64,000 bases of DNA, from positions 2,108,001 to 2,172,000 of the forward strand of contig AP025252.1 in assembly GCA_016865505.2 (NCBI GenBank), written 5' to 3'. This stretch comes from Bryobacterales bacterium F-183 (GTDB taxonomy: Bacteria > Acidobacteriota > Terriglobia > Bryobacterales > Bryobacteraceae). Numbering within the stretch: position 1 is the first letter of the stretch; every line of letters begins with the position of its first letter. A program made the translations under genes and the position numbers. Positions 54,927 to 63,839 of the stretch are shown here, in pieces. The notes below the pieces were generated by a model. It ran no database searches and was not told where the DNA came from. It saw nothing but the letters and a program-made list of their open reading frames with translations.

Positions 54927-56098
54927 GAGGTGAAGACCTTGCGACTCTTGGCGTCCCAACGGAGGCGGCGTCCTTCGCGTAGAGACTGCATCGCCATGCA
55001 GAGGACGATGTTCGTGCCTTGTGCGACAGTGGGGGGCGCGGACGGTTGCTGGCGGGTGCGTACGGCTTCCAGGAAGTTGCGGATGTGCTGGCGAGTGGCC
55101 GAACCGAAACTGCCGGGCTTGGAGACGACGACGGACGGCTTCATCACGATGTCCTTGGGGGCTTCGGGGAAGAGCGCGTAGCCTTCGCGGCCGACATCGA
55201 AGCGGGCCTTGGAGCCGTGGAACTGCTTCAACTGGTCGTTGACGCCGGCGTAGCGCATGGCGCGGTAGCCGATCAGGAAGTTGACGAGCGTGTTGTCGGC
55301 GTACTCGACAGTGAGCGAGGCGGTTTCGGGTACTTCAGCGCCTTCGAGGTTCGGCTTGCTGCCGGCGCAGGTTACGGCGATAGGTGCTTCGGCATTGAGG
55401 AACCAGTGGACGGCGTCGATGATGTGGGCGGCCTGGCCGATTAAGAGGCCGCCAGAGTAATCCCAGAAGTAATACCAGTTGAAGAAGCGCTTGGCATCGA
55501 GGTCGCGCTTGGGGGAGGTGCCGAGCCACTGCTGCCAATCGAGCTTGCCTTCGAGTTGGCGAGGGGAGAGCGAGGTCTGGTGGTTGTACCAGTAGGAACT
55601 GACCAGGCGTACGTCGCCGCAGACGTTGGAATCGTAGAGGCGTTTGGCGTCGAGGAAAAGGTCGAAACTGCGGCGCTGGGTGCCGACCTGTACGATGCGG
55701 CCGGTGCGCTTTTGAGCTTCGACGATGGCGAAACCTTCTTCGATGGTGTGGGCGAGTGGCTTTTCGACGTAGACGTCTTTGCCTGCTTCGACCGCGTCGA
55801 TAACCATGCGACTGTGCCAATGGTCCGGGGTGGCGACGACGACTACTTCGATGGACTTGTCGTCGAGCAACTTGCGGTAATCGGTGTAGCCTTTTGCTCC
55901 GGTGTTGGCGATTTGCAGGCCTTTTTGAAGGTTTGTCTCGTATACGTCGCAGACGGCGGCCATTTCGACGCCGATCTCCTTGAACTCGCCGGTGAGAAAC
56001 TGGCCGCGACCTCCTGAGCCGATGACTGCTCCTTTGGGGCGGGAATTTTGCGCAAACAGGGCGCCCGCACCCGCGGCGATGAGTGTCCTACGATCCAT
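54923..56098 (-). CDS. Gfo/Idh/MocA family oxidoreductase with twin-arginine-like leader
   Basis: A 391-residue protein with leader MDRRTLIAAGAGALFAQ and the NAD(P)-binding region VIGSGGRGQ (a GxGxxG variant). The catalytic Lys is in VYVEKPLAHTIEEG, and the C-terminal substrate domain starts near FNWYYFWDYSGGLLIGQAAHIID with the family His. These enzymes oxidise or isomerise sugars and inositols. ATG 56098 puts the leader at the very start; ATG 56137 would overlap the divergent promoter. It is co-transcribed with the hydrolase downstream. Confidence 0.92.
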   Translation of the reverse strand: MDRRTLIAAGAGALFAQNSRPKGAVIGSGGRGQFLTGEFKEIGVEMAAVCDVYETNLQKGLQIANTGAKGYTDYRKLLDDKSIEVVVVATPDHWHSRMVIDAVEAGKDVYVEKPLAHTIEEGFAIVEAQKRTGRIVQVGTQRRSFDLFLDAKRLYDSNVCGDVRLVSSYWYNHQTSLSPRQLEGKLDWQQWLGTSPKRDLDAKRFFNWYYFWDYSGGLLIGQAAHIIDAVHWFLNAEAPIAVTCAGSKPNLEGAEVPETASLTVEYADNTLVNFLIGYRAMRYAGVNDQLKQFHGSKARFDVGREGYALFPEAPKDIVMKPSVVVSKPGSFGSATRQHIRNFLEAVRTRQQPSAPPTVAQGTNIVLCMAMQSLREGRRLRWDAKSRKVFTS

Positions 56099-56142
56099 CT
56101 CAAGAGTGTATGACTCTGACAACGGTTCTGCACGCAAGTTAC

Positions 56143-56148
56143 GATAAT
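56143..56148 (+). promoter_or_regulatory. Possible -10 box at the M23 peptidase start
   Basis: GATAAT lies only 5 bases before GTG 56154. With normal spacing the mRNA would start at the start codon itself. This is a third case in the window, after 2292 and 16144. Confidence 0.35.
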
Positions 56149-56153
56149 CTGCG

Positions 56154-57539
56154 GTGCGTTACGGACTGCAAGAGCAACCCACGTTGGACCACCGATCGCG
56201 ATCCGTTCTTACAAAGCTGCTGTTCGCTCTGCTGGGATTGGCTGCGTTGGTCGCTGGTTACCTTCTCTTTTCCTCGCAGGAAACACAGATAGTCGCTTTG
56301 TCGGCGATGCCAAAGGCATTGGGCTATTCGAGTCCGGTGAAGATTCGAGCGGCGAATCCGCAAGGTGTACGGGGGATCCGGGCCTGGGTGGAGCAGAACG
56401 GATCGCGCTATGACCTGATCGACAAGTCGTACCCAGGGAGCATGATGGACTGGGTGCGCAAGGATCGTACGCCGGTGGAGATTGAGTTCACGGTGGGCAA
56501 GGATCGTGCACCGGGTTTGGCGGCGGGTAAGGCAAAGCTGATTCTGGAGGCCGAGGCGAACAACTTGCGCGGTGTGAAATCGCGACTGGTGCAGGAGTTG
56601 CCTGTGGTGCTGGGCAAGCCGAAGATCGAGGTGTTGAAGGATCCGGTGTTCTTGCGGCGCGGCGGTACTGGGGTGGTGGTGTTTCGTGCCGGTGGCGATT
56701 GGTCTGAGGCTGGCGTGAAGGTGGGGACCTATGTGTTTCCGAGCTATCCGTCACAAGGCGATGCCAATCGGAGGATTGCTTTGTTTGGGTATCCGCCGGA
56801 TGTGCCTCGCGATGCCACGCCGGTGCTGTACGCAACGAATCTGGCTGGCGATGAGGTGACCGAGCCATTTCCGCATCACATCACCGCGGTGGAGTTTCGC
56901 GAGCGCGAGGTGAAGATCGCGGAGCCATTTTTGGAGCGCGTGGTGCCAGCGGTGGACACGTCCGGACAAGGGGCGTTGTGGGAGCGGTTTCAGCGGGTGA
57001 ATTCGAAAATCCGGCGGGAGAACGATAGTTTTTTGGCGTCGTTGAAAGAGAAGTCCAGCGCGATGCCGATTTGGACGGGTGCTTTCCTGTTGCTGCCGAG
57101 ATCGGCGAATCAGGCGCAGTTTGCGGACTTCCGTACGTATAAGTACCAGGGCAAGGAACTGAATCGCGAATGGCATCTGGGTGTGGATCTTGCGTCTGTC
57201 AAGAATGCTCCGGTGCCTGCGCCGAATGCGGGGAAAGTGGTGTTTGCAGGGACCTTGGGGATTTACGGCAAGTGCGTGGTGATTGACCATGGGCTGCGTG
57301 TGCAGAGCGTGTACGGGCACATGTCGCAACTGGATGTGAAGGAAGGCGATGTCGTGTCGAAGGGGCAGAAGATGGGTAATACGGGCATGACGGGCCTTGC
57401 GGGCGGAGATCATGCGCATATTGGCCTGCTGCTGAATGGCGTGTTTGTTGACCCGGTGGAATGGTCGCTGCCGAAGTGGATGGATAAATCTGTGACGCCG
57501 GCGGTGTCGAGCATCGCGGCCGGTGCATCCGGGCGCTAG
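56154..57539 (+). CDS. M23 family metallopeptidase, membrane-anchored
   Basis: A 461-residue protein with one N-terminal membrane segment (about 21-42) and a C-terminal LytM/M23 domain (about 330-440). Zinc ligands are visible: His and Asp in NREWHLGVDLAS and the HAH of GGDHAHIGLLLNG; VIDHGLRVQSVYGHMS holds the remaining catalytic His. Active M23 enzymes cut peptidoglycan cross-bridges. The middle region (60-320) is beta-rich with no clear match. GTG 56154 is the likely start; no better ATG precedes the membrane anchor. It overlaps the convergent glycosyltransferase by 4 bases. Confidence 0.9.
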   Translation: MRYGLQEQPTLDHRSRSVLTKLLFALLGLAALVAGYLLFSSQETQIVALSAMPKALGYSSPVKIRAANPQGVRGIRAWVEQNGSRYDLIDKSYPGSMMDWVRKDRTPVEIEFTVGKDRAPGLAAGKAKLILEAEANNLRGVKSRLVQELPVVLGKPKIEVLKDPVFLRRGGTGVVVFRAGGDWSEAGVKVGTYVFPSYPSQGDANRRIALFGYPPDVPRDATPVLYATNLAGDEVTEPFPHHITAVEFREREVKIAEPFLERVVPAVDTSGQGALWERFQRVNSKIRRENDSFLASLKEKSSAMPIWTGAFLLLPRSANQAQFADFRTYKYQGKELNREWHLGVDLASVKNAPVPAPNAGKVVFAGTLGIYGKCVVIDHGLRVQSVYGHMSQLDVKEGDVVSKGQKMGNTGMTGLAGGDHAHIGLLLNGVFVDPVEWSLPKWMDKSVTPAVSSIAAGASGR

Positions 57540-58747
57540 ACGGGTTTGATTGAGGCGGGCAGGGTGATCGCCTCGTAGTGTTCCAGCAAGGCACGATTGA
57601 GCGCGTAGAGGTCGTGATTCTGGAGCGCGGCTTTGCGTCCCGCCTGGCCCATGGACTCGATACGGCCGGGTTCGCGGCAGAGCGATGCGAGGGCGGCGGC
57701 GATGCCCCGGACATCGCGATCTTCGATTAGGATGCCGCTGACGCCGTCATGTACCAACTCTGTAGCTCCGGGCCTGCGGGCTGCGACTACCGCTACGCCG
57801 CTTGCCATGGCGTCGAGCAGGGCGGACGGGCCTGCGGAGAGTTCGCCGCCTGCGCCGGGTGCCAGCAAGACGTCGGCTTTGGCGATGGCGTGGGCGACGA
57901 TTGGGCGAGGCTGCTCTCCCGCGAGGGTGACACTTCCGTCGAGTTCGAGACTTCGGATCAAGCGGAGGAGGTGGGGCCGCAGGGGGCCGTCGCCGAAGAC
58001 TTCATAGCGGATCAGGCCAGGTACTTCATTGCGAAGTACGGCAATGGCGCGGATGGCGAATTCGACGCCTTCCTGCCCGACGAGCGGCGCCACGGTGACC
58101 AGGCGGAGACGGGCGTTGCGGTCCGGCGGGGTGGTGGGAACTTCTGAACCACGGTGGCGAAACTGGTCGATCGGGATGCCCAGCTTGTGGACTTGGGTCC
58201 GTTCGGGTGGTGCGCCGAGGGCCAGCATACGGTAGCGCAGGGTGTCGTTGGGACAGAGGAACATGTCCGTGTTGGCAAACATCCGGGCGTAGCTGGAACC
58301 GTCGCCACCAGAGTCCGCATCGTTGACGTAGAGCGAGGTGATCAGGCGGGTGTTCTGGTCGATGAGGCCGAGATCGCGGAAGGCGGAGCCTCGCTTGCCG
58401 TTGGCGGCGAAGTGGCAGTGTACGGCGTCGAAACGGGGCCGCTTCGCAAACGCTGCGGCTTCGCGCCAGAGGCGTAACGAACTGGCGTAGCGACCGTAGC
58501 GGAGGACGTGGAACATGCCCGGGTTGGCGCGGCCGGATAGCACCGCACCGGCTGTGGTGAGCGGATAGATGGCGCGACCCTGCCAGAGCGGATGCACTGC
58601 GCCGGGCTCACGAGGCGGGCTGTTTTCCGACGGAAAAACCTCCACATCGCATCCCATTTCCAGCAGTCCGGTGATCTGATCGGCGAGAAAGTTATCGGGT
58701 CCGGCGGAGACCGCCGGCAACTCTCGGATCAGAACACCCACTCTCAT
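57536..58747 (-). CDS. Glycosyltransferase, family 4-like (GT-B)
   Basis: A 403-residue enzyme with the N-terminal GT4 pattern MRVGVLIRELPAVSAGPDNFLADQITGLLEMG (read in parts) and the C-terminal nucleotide-sugar site (ADVLLAPGAGGELSAGPSALLDAMASGVAVVAARRPGATELV), a variant of the EGxPxxxLEAMA motif. The acceptor-side HCHFAANGKRGSAF is present. It transfers a sugar onto lipid, polysaccharide or protein. No sugar-synthesis cluster surrounds it, so the product is unknown. Confidence 0.9.
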   Translation of the reverse strand: MRVGVLIRELPAVSAGPDNFLADQITGLLEMGCDVEVFPSENSPPREPGAVHPLWQGRAIYPLTTAGAVLSGRANPGMFHVLRYGRYASSLRLWREAAAFAKRPRFDAVHCHFAANGKRGSAFRDLGLIDQNTRLITSLYVNDADSGGDGSSYARMFANTDMFLCPNDTLRYRMLALGAPPERTQVHKLGIPIDQFRHRGSEVPTTPPDRNARLRLVTVAPLVGQEGVEFAIRAIAVLRNEVPGLIRYEVFGDGPLRPHLLRLIRSLELDGSVTLAGEQPRPIVAHAIAKADVLLAPGAGGELSAGPSALLDAMASGVAVVAARRPGATELVHDGVSGILIEDRDVRGIAAALASLCREPGRIESMGQAGRKAALQNHDLYALNRALLEHYEAITLPASIKPV

Positions 58748-58819
58748 GCGTAGTCGTTACTTCGGCTGTTGGGGCCTACTGCTTGAGTGTTCCGGTGGTC
58801 GACAGCGAAGATTTTTTGT

Positions 58820-59830
58820 CTAGCGGAAGACGGGTTGGGTCCAGGCGGAGTGGCCGAAGGAGGAGTCGACCCGGGCGCGGACGTACTTTTCGCTGCCGGT
58901 GAAGCGGTAGACGGGGGTCGAGTCGAACGTGCTGGCCAGCACCTTTCCACCCGCACCAATGAAGTGGGTGGTGAACCTTTCGTGCCGCTGTCCTTCAATT
59001 TGCAGGCGGTATTCGGAGTTGGTGATGTTCACATCGCGCAGGGTGACTCCGTTGCTTGCATAGAACTGGCCCTGTTCGAGTGCGGCGGTGATATTTTCGC
59101 GGCTAAGCGACTGTGCGCGGACGCAGACCCAGCCTCGGCCGGGGTTGGAGAATTCCTGGCCGATCTTCTTGAAAACGTGGGCGTCGTCGACGGCGATGCC
59201 GTAGGTCTTTTGACCGGCGCTGAGGAGTACGTCCCAGAGTTCGTCCATGGAGCGGCCACCGCCTCCGCCGACGTTGTTCACCTGCGGGTGACCGTTGTAG
59301 ACCTCGAACATGCCGAGTCCTTTGACTTGCAGGAGGTCTTCGGCGGTGATCGACCAGTGGAAGTTGGGGTGGTTCACGGAAGGGATCGCTTTGGCCTCGC
59401 GAATGACGTTGACGTTGTTCTGGATGGTTTCGGCAACGGAACCGCCGTGGCGGGGCAGAATCTCTTTGTTGAGGTTGAAGGCGTTGATGTGGATCTGCTT
59501 CTGGAGGTAGGTGTCGGTGAGTTCCTCGCCCGGGATCAGGAGGAAGCGCTCTTTGGAGGCGAGCACGGAGTTAAGGCCGGCGGGATCGGTGAAGGTGTTG
59601 TGGTCTGTGAGGACGAGGAACTGGTAGCCGTGTTCGCGATACCAGGTAGCGACGTCCTGCGGGGTGGAGTCCCCATCGCTGTTCAGGGTATGGGTGTGAA
59701 GATTGCCCTTGTACCAGGTGCCACGGGCTTTCTCGTCAATTGCAACCGGGAGGTTCTGGGTGAAGATCGCCGTGAGGGCGAACAAGGTAGCTGCAATTGC
59801 ACGTAGCCGCCAGGTGGCGCGTTTGGTCAT
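58820..59830 (-). CDS. Secreted PHP-domain phosphoesterase-like protein
   Basis: A 336-residue protein with N-terminal signal or anchor (residues 8-26) and a PHP domain: GNLHTHTLNSDGDSTPQDV, LTDHNTFTD, SVNHPNFHWS, and IAVDDAHVF carry the metal-binding His and Asp residues. PHP domains use two or three metals to hydrolyse phosphate esters; CehA/McbA-like secreted versions act on small esters. The C-terminal beta domain (about 240-336) resembles a sandwich. It is the downstream member of a minus-strand pair, but the upstream gene (59865) has its own promoter. Confidence 0.88.
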   Translation of the reverse strand: MTKRATWRLRAIAATLFALTAIFTQNLPVAIDEKARGTWYKGNLHTHTLNSDGDSTPQDVATWYREHGYQFLVLTDHNTFTDPAGLNSVLASKERFLLIPGEELTDTYLQKQIHINAFNLNKEILPRHGGSVAETIQNNVNVIREAKAIPSVNHPNFHWSITAEDLLQVKGLGMFEVYNGHPQVNNVGGGGGRSMDELWDVLLSAGQKTYGIAVDDAHVFKKIGQEFSNPGRGWVCVRAQSLSRENITAALEQGQFYASNGVTLRDVNITNSEYRLQIEGQRHERFTTHFIGAGGKVLASTFDSTPVYRFTGSEKYVRARVDSSFGHSAWTQPVFR

Positions 59831-59864
59831 CCCTGGATTTTATACGACGTTGGTTGCAAAACGC

Positions 59865-60317
59865 TTACGGGACGACCTGTACGCCGGTGCTTTTGAGGAT
59901 CTGGCGTGCGTCCAAGGCGCAACGTTCCCCGGAACATTCGACGGAAAGTACGATTTCACCGCGTTTGATATGTCCTTCGAGTTGTTTTGCAATACCTTCC
60001 GGAATGCCAATTTGTGAGAGTGCGCCGGCGAGTCCGCCAATGGCGGCGCCTGCGCCCATTGCGGTGAGTGCGGACACCAATGGGCCGTAGATCACCAGGG
60101 GGCTCATGCCGGGCAAAGCCAGCATGCCGATACCAACCAACCAACCTAATGTCCCACCAAGTACCGCAGCACCCGAGGTAATCTGGGCGGCACGATGACG
60201 TGGCAGGAGTACGGAAATTTTCATGGCTTCAAAGCCACATCGCCGCAATGCGGTGACAGAATTTTCAAGTCTTGATCCGTTGGGACAAACGCCAAAAACA
60301 GGGATACTTCGGGTCAC
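59865..60317 (-). CDS. Glycine-zipper membrane protein, stress-type (paralogue B)
   Basis: A 150-residue protein, paralogue of the gene at 36671-37147: both start with a short strand then FGV or WGV, have a helix-forming RCGFEAMKISVL-type stretch, a glycine-rich membrane pair (here GAAVLGGTLGWLVGIGMLALPG and GAGAAIGGLAGALSQIGIPEG), and a tail with ARQIL. The GTG start at 60317 follows a GAGGGG ribosome site and aligns exactly with the start of the paralogue. Two cysteines near the end (VECSGERCAL) could form a disulfide. The upstream frame to 60485 covers the promoter and is rejected. Function unknown. Confidence 0.78.
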   Translation of the reverse strand: MTRSIPVFGVCPNGSRLENSVTALRRCGFEAMKISVLLPRHRAAQITSGAAVLGGTLGWLVGIGMLALPGMSPLVIYGPLVSALTAMGAGAAIGGLAGALSQIGIPEGIAKQLEGHIKRGEIVLSVECSGERCALDARQILKSTGVQVVP

Positions 60318-60343
60318 GATTTTTCCCCTCCACAGAGACCGTG

Positions 60344-60359
60344 AGCAAGCCGCTTGCCA
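60344..60359 (-). promoter_or_regulatory. Sigma-54 promoter of glycine-zipper paralogue B
   Basis: On the minus strand TGGCAAGCGGCTTGCT matches the sigma-54 consensus at all but one defined base (A for C at position 6), with correct spacing and T as the final W. It lies 26 bases before the GTG start. Confidence 0.6.
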
Positions 60360-60474
60360 GAGTGTTTTGTAAGAAGACATTGAACCGGGTGGGATGCGAT
60401 TGGGAGTTTTCGTCCCGCAGACAGGAACGATTCTTCCGAATGGCTTGGCAGGCGGCATGCTATGTATCAGAACA

Positions 60475-61368
60475 ATGCGTTTCACACGGATTCTAAAGTC
60501 GGTGTGGGCAGGCTGGGACCGGAACCGCGGATCTACGCTGAGCGCGTCGCTGTCGTACTATGCGCTGCTGTCGCTGGTGCCGCTGATCACCGTCGCCACG
60601 AGCCTGGTTACGTTTCTGCTTGGACGGGCTTCGTCCCGGTACATGGTGAACGAGCGCGTTCAGCAGATCTTCGGGTCGAGCGTGGCGGCTACGGTAGCGG
60701 AGGCGCTGGAGAAGGCGCCGTCGCAAGGCGATTCAGTGCTTGCTGCTGTGTTGGGCTTTCTGTTTCTGCTGTGGGGCGTCGGCGGGGTAGCGGGTGAGTT
60801 GCGGGCGTCGTTGAACCTGATCTGGGATCATCCCATCGACCCGGATGCGGGGTTCTGGGATTTTGTGACAGCGCGATTGCGGGCGTTTTTGTTGGTGTTT
60901 TCGCTTGCTGTGGTGGTGTTTGTGCTGTCCGCGCTGGGCATCCTGATTGCGGCGACGGGCAAGTTTGTGAGCGGGTTGTTGCCAGCATCCGAATGGGTGC
61001 TGTCGCTGGTGAATCTGGGTGTGTCGTTTGTTCTGCTGTTCCTGGTGTTTTCGCTGGTACATCGATATGTGCCGGAGGCGCTGGTGCCCTGGAAAGCGGC
61101 ATTGGCGGGCGGATTTGCAACAGCGCTCTTCTTTACGCTGGGCAAAGAGCTGATGACGATGTACATCGGTAAGTCCACGGTGGGGTCTATGTTCGGGCCA
61201 GGGCGGTCTGTCATCGTGTTGCTGCTGTGGGCGCAGTTTTCGTCTTCCGTGCTGTTTTTGGGGGCAGAGTTTGCGCGTGCCTGCGCGGCGGAGATGGCGT
61301 CCCGACAACGACGGTTGGGGATACGGATCGCGAGTAGTAGCGGCGGCGAGGTCCCAGCGGCGGACTGA
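60475..61368 (+). CDS. YihY/virulence factor BrkB family membrane protein
   Basis: A 297-residue protein with six membrane segments and the YihY signature GSTLSASLSYYALLSLVPLITVATSL near the N-terminus, followed by LWGVGGVAGELRASLNLIWD and LVFSLVHRYVPEALVPWKAALAGGFATALFF. The protein is full length. Family members resemble transporters but no substrate is proven; the original link to BrkB in serum resistance and to RNase BN was an early misassignment. ATG 60475 is chosen as the first that aligns with the family start. Confidence 0.92.
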   Translation: MRFTRILKSVWAGWDRNRGSTLSASLSYYALLSLVPLITVATSLVTFLLGRASSRYMVNERVQQIFGSSVAATVAEALEKAPSQGDSVLAAVLGFLFLLWGVGGVAGELRASLNLIWDHPIDPDAGFWDFVTARLRAFLLVFSLAVVVFVLSALGILIAATGKFVSGLLPASEWVLSLVNLGVSFVLLFLVFSLVHRYVPEALVPWKAALAGGFATALFFTLGKELMTMYIGKSTVGSMFGPGRSVIVLLLWAQFSSSVLFLGAEFARACAAEMASRQRRLGIRIASSSGGEVPAAD

Positions 61369-61399
61369 TTGGCAACGGACGTGCAATTCCTAGACAACC

Positions 61400-63028
61400 G
61401 TGAGCCGTAAAAAGAAATGGTTGATTGGAATTGCCGTTGTGGGTGCCCTTGGCATCGCCGGCATCTTTATTGCTGCATCGATTCTTGCCAAACGCTTTGA
61501 ACCTTACATCAAAGAACAGGCCGCGAATTACTTAGCCAAACGTTTTGACAGTGAAGTGGAGATTGGCCGCCTTGCGGTGAACATTCCACACATCCCCGCA
61601 CTGCAGCTTGTGACCAAGCGCGGCGCCGGCGTCATTGCGGAGGTGGTGGGCGAAGACATCATGCTGCGCCACAAGGGGCGTACCGATATCCCGCCGATGT
61701 TCCGCATGAAGCGGTTCCGGTTTAGCGCCGATTTGGGACGGATCTTTGATCCAACGAAGCGTGTCGCACTGGTGCATCTGGACGAGATGGAGATCAACAT
61801 CCCGCCGAAGGGTGAGCGGCCGTCGTTTCAGGAGAAGAAAGCTGAGGAGGCCGACAAGAAGCGAGATAAAGCGATTGTCGAGTCTGCCCCTGCTGAGCCA
61901 GACACGGGCGCGACGAAGACGGGCGTAATGATTGAGCAGGTGTCGATCACAAGGTCGAAGCTGCGAATTCTGCCGCGTACGAAGGATCGCAAGCCGCTGG
62001 AGTTCGACTTGCAGGACATCGTGCTCGATTCGGTGCAGATGAGCGAGTCTTTGAACTATCGGGCGAAGCTCACAAATCCGAAGCCTCCCGGGCAGATTTA
62101 TTCCAAAGGTGCGTTCGGGCCTTGGAACGCGGAGTCTCCCAGCGACACGCCGTTGTCGGGCGACTACGACTTCAATCATGCCGATCTGAGCGTGTTTTCT
62201 GCGATTGGCGGCATTCTGCAATCCACCGGGAAGTTTGAGGGTACGCTCGGTGCGGTGCAGGCGAAGGGCGAGGCCACTGTGCCGGACTTCCGGCTGAAGA
62301 TGGCGGGTAACCCGGTTCATCTGTTTGCGCAGTATGAAGTGGAAGTGGACGGTACGAACGGCAACACGATTCTGAAGCCGGTTCGTGCGCGGCTCAACAA
62401 TACGGCCTTTACGACAAGCGGCGGCGTGATCAAGCATGATGGCGATGAGAAGCGTACGATCGACCTGGATGTACGGATGCCGGATGGCGAGATGATGGAC
62501 CTATTGCGGTTGGCGACGAAGAATAAGCCGTTTATGTCCGGCCGTATCAACATGACGTCGCGCATCCGGATTCCTCCGCTGTCGGGCAAGGTGAAGGAAA
62601 AGCTGCGGCTGGCGGGTAAGTTTTCGATTCGCAATGGACAGTTTCTGCAGGACACGATTCAGGACAAGGTGGATACGCTGAGCCGCAAGGGACAGGGTCA
62701 ACCGAAGGACCTGAGCATCGATAATGTGTTCTCTGACATGTCCGGCGAATTCAATATGGCGGATCAGGAGATTGTGATGAAAGACTTGGCGTTTACCGTG
62801 CCAGGGTCGAAGGTGAAACTGGACGGATCTTTCAATATGGCGTCCGATGCTTTGGATTTTCACGGTGCACTGATGCTGGATGCCAAGGTGTCGCAAACGA
62901 TGTCCGGGTGGAAGCGATGGGCGCTGAAGCCTGTGGATCCGTTCTTCAAGAAGAATGGCGCGGGGACGTACCTGAAGATCAAAGTGGTGGGTACGGCGAA
63001 GGCGCCGCAGTTTGGGCTGGACCGCTAG
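61400..63028 (+). CDS. AsmA-like inner-membrane protein
   Basis: A 542-residue protein with one N-terminal membrane segment (residues 7-27) and a long periplasmic part built of beta strands with AsmA-type markers: FEPYIKEQAANYLAKRF, FSADLGRIFDPTKRVALVHLD, SGDYDFNHADLSVFSAIGGIL and the C-terminal FSDMSGEFNMADQEIVMKDLAF and PGSKVKLDGSFNMASD. AsmA proteins belong to the lipid-bridge superfamily with TamB. GTG 61400 is the start. A Lys/Glu-rich insert lies near residues 135-165. It is the second AsmA/TamB-type protein in the window. Confidence 0.85.
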   Translation: MSRKKKWLIGIAVVGALGIAGIFIAASILAKRFEPYIKEQAANYLAKRFDSEVEIGRLAVNIPHIPALQLVTKRGAGVIAEVVGEDIMLRHKGRTDIPPMFRMKRFRFSADLGRIFDPTKRVALVHLDEMEINIPPKGERPSFQEKKAEEADKKRDKAIVESAPAEPDTGATKTGVMIEQVSITRSKLRILPRTKDRKPLEFDLQDIVLDSVQMSESLNYRAKLTNPKPPGQIYSKGAFGPWNAESPSDTPLSGDYDFNHADLSVFSAIGGILQSTGKFEGTLGAVQAKGEATVPDFRLKMAGNPVHLFAQYEVEVDGTNGNTILKPVRARLNNTAFTTSGGVIKHDGDEKRTIDLDVRMPDGEMMDLLRLATKNKPFMSGRINMTSRIRIPPLSGKVKEKLRLAGKFSIRNGQFLQDTIQDKVDTLSRKGQGQPKDLSIDNVFSDMSGEFNMADQEIVMKDLAFTVPGSKVKLDGSFNMASDALDFHGALMLDAKVSQTMSGWKRWALKPVDPFFKKNGAGTYLKIKVVGTAKAPQFGLDR

Positions 63029-63489
63029 TCCGCGGACATGATGGCGTTGAGGTCCAGCGCCAACTGATCGTATTCGGAGAGGTCCAGCGGTTTTTTAAGG
63101 ACAGCGCGAACGCCGAGGTCGAGCAGGTTCTGCTTGCGCTGCCCTGTGACCATCGAGGAGAGAACGACGACGGGAGCACCGGCAGTGCGTCCGGCGGCGT
63201 GGAGTTCTTCGAGGATCATGTGGGCGGCCTTGCGGGGCAGATTGGCGTCTAGAATCACCAGGTTGTAGGTCTCTGTTTGGGCGAGCAGGCGGTCCAGCGC
63301 GGCTTGGCCGTCGGGTGCCCAGTCAATGTGAACGGGGATCGAGGCGGAGACAAAGCATTCTTCCAGCAAAAAACGGTCATGCGGGTTGTCCTCGGCCAAT
63401 AAGAGCCGTTTGGGAGCCGGTGCTGGAGAGGGTGAAGCCAATGTCTTTAGAGTAACATTCGCCCCATGAATAAAGCCCGCTCGGCGCAT
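63025..63489 (-). CDS. Single-domain response regulator receiver
   Basis: A receiver of up to 154 residues: acidic pair in LLLAEDNPHDR, phospho-acceptor Asp in LVILDANLPRKAA, Thr/Ser in VVLSSM and Lys in VLKKPLDL. It has no output domain, like CheY-type or Rcp1-type proteins. The ATG at 63489 lies inside the terminator hairpin of the csbD gene, so a TTG start at 63441 (138 residues, starting at LASPSPAPAPKRL) is a reasonable alternative. Its kinase partner is not adjacent. It overlaps the AsmA-like gene by 4 bases. Confidence 0.85.
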   Translation of the reverse strand: MRRAGFIHGANVTLKTLASPSPAPAPKRLLLAEDNPHDRFLLEECFVSASIPVHIDWAPDGQAALDRLLAQTETYNLVILDANLPRKAAHMILEELHAAGRTAGAPVVVLSSMVTGQRKQNLLDLGVRAVLKKPLDLSEYDQLALDLNAIMSAD

Positions 63490-63505
63490 TTGCCGGCGGG
63501 CTTTT
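63471..63505. terminator. Rho-independent terminator of csbD
   Basis: AAGCCCGC and GCGGGCTTTT form a strong stem (GCCCGC 63475-63480 with GCGGGC 63496-63501), flanked by A on one side and T on the other, so it works on both strands. It follows the CsbD stop at 63529. Confidence 0.8.
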
Positions 63506-63528
63506 CGACCTTAATCGGAAGGGAAGAA

Positions 63529-63735
63529 TTAGTGAATGCGCTGGCTGGCGACGAACTCGTCGAACTGCTTCTGCGCCTCTTCTTTGGAGATGCCGTAGCG
63601 TTCCTGCAGGCGGCCAGCGAAGGCTTCAATGTTGCCTTCGGCGACGGTGAAGTCATCGTCTGTGAGCTTGCCCCACTTGGCCTTGGCGGCGCCCTTCAGT
63701 TGCTTCCAATTTCCTTCCACTTGATCCCAGTTCAT
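63529..63735 (-). CDS. CsbD family stress protein
   Basis: A 68-residue protein with the CsbD signature NWDQVEGNWKQLKGAAKAKWGKLTDDDF and the family end ISKEEAQKQFDEFV. CsbD-like proteins are small, highly charged, abundant stress proteins of unknown mechanism. The start at ATG 63735 follows an AAGGAAT ribosome site; the upstream frame is not family-like. A sigma-54 promoter match lies 72 bases upstream and a terminator follows the gene. Confidence 0.93.
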   Translation of the reverse strand: MNWDQVEGNWKQLKGAAKAKWGKLTDDDFTVAEGNIEAFAGRLQERYGISKEEAQKQFDEFVASQRIH

Positions 63736-63806
63736 GACTTGATTCCTTTCGAAAAGTAATGTTTTTTGCAAGGAGTGCGTTGCCGCTTGCACTCACTGCC
63801 TGTAGT

Positions 63807-63822
63807 TGCATGTCGCGTGCCA
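63807..63822 (-). promoter_or_regulatory. Sigma-54 promoter of csbD
   Basis: On the minus strand TGGCACGCGACATGCA carries a perfect -24 half (TGGCACG) and ATGCA in the -12 half, one base from consensus, with correct spacing. The predicted mRNA start near 63796 leaves a leader of about 60 bases. Confidence 0.65.
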
Positions 63823-63839
63823 AACATCGTGAATCGGTT

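Noticed and set aside
60446-60461. Sigma-54-like match before yihY
   Set aside because: Predicted mRNA start is 3 bases before the ATG; the match is probably chance.
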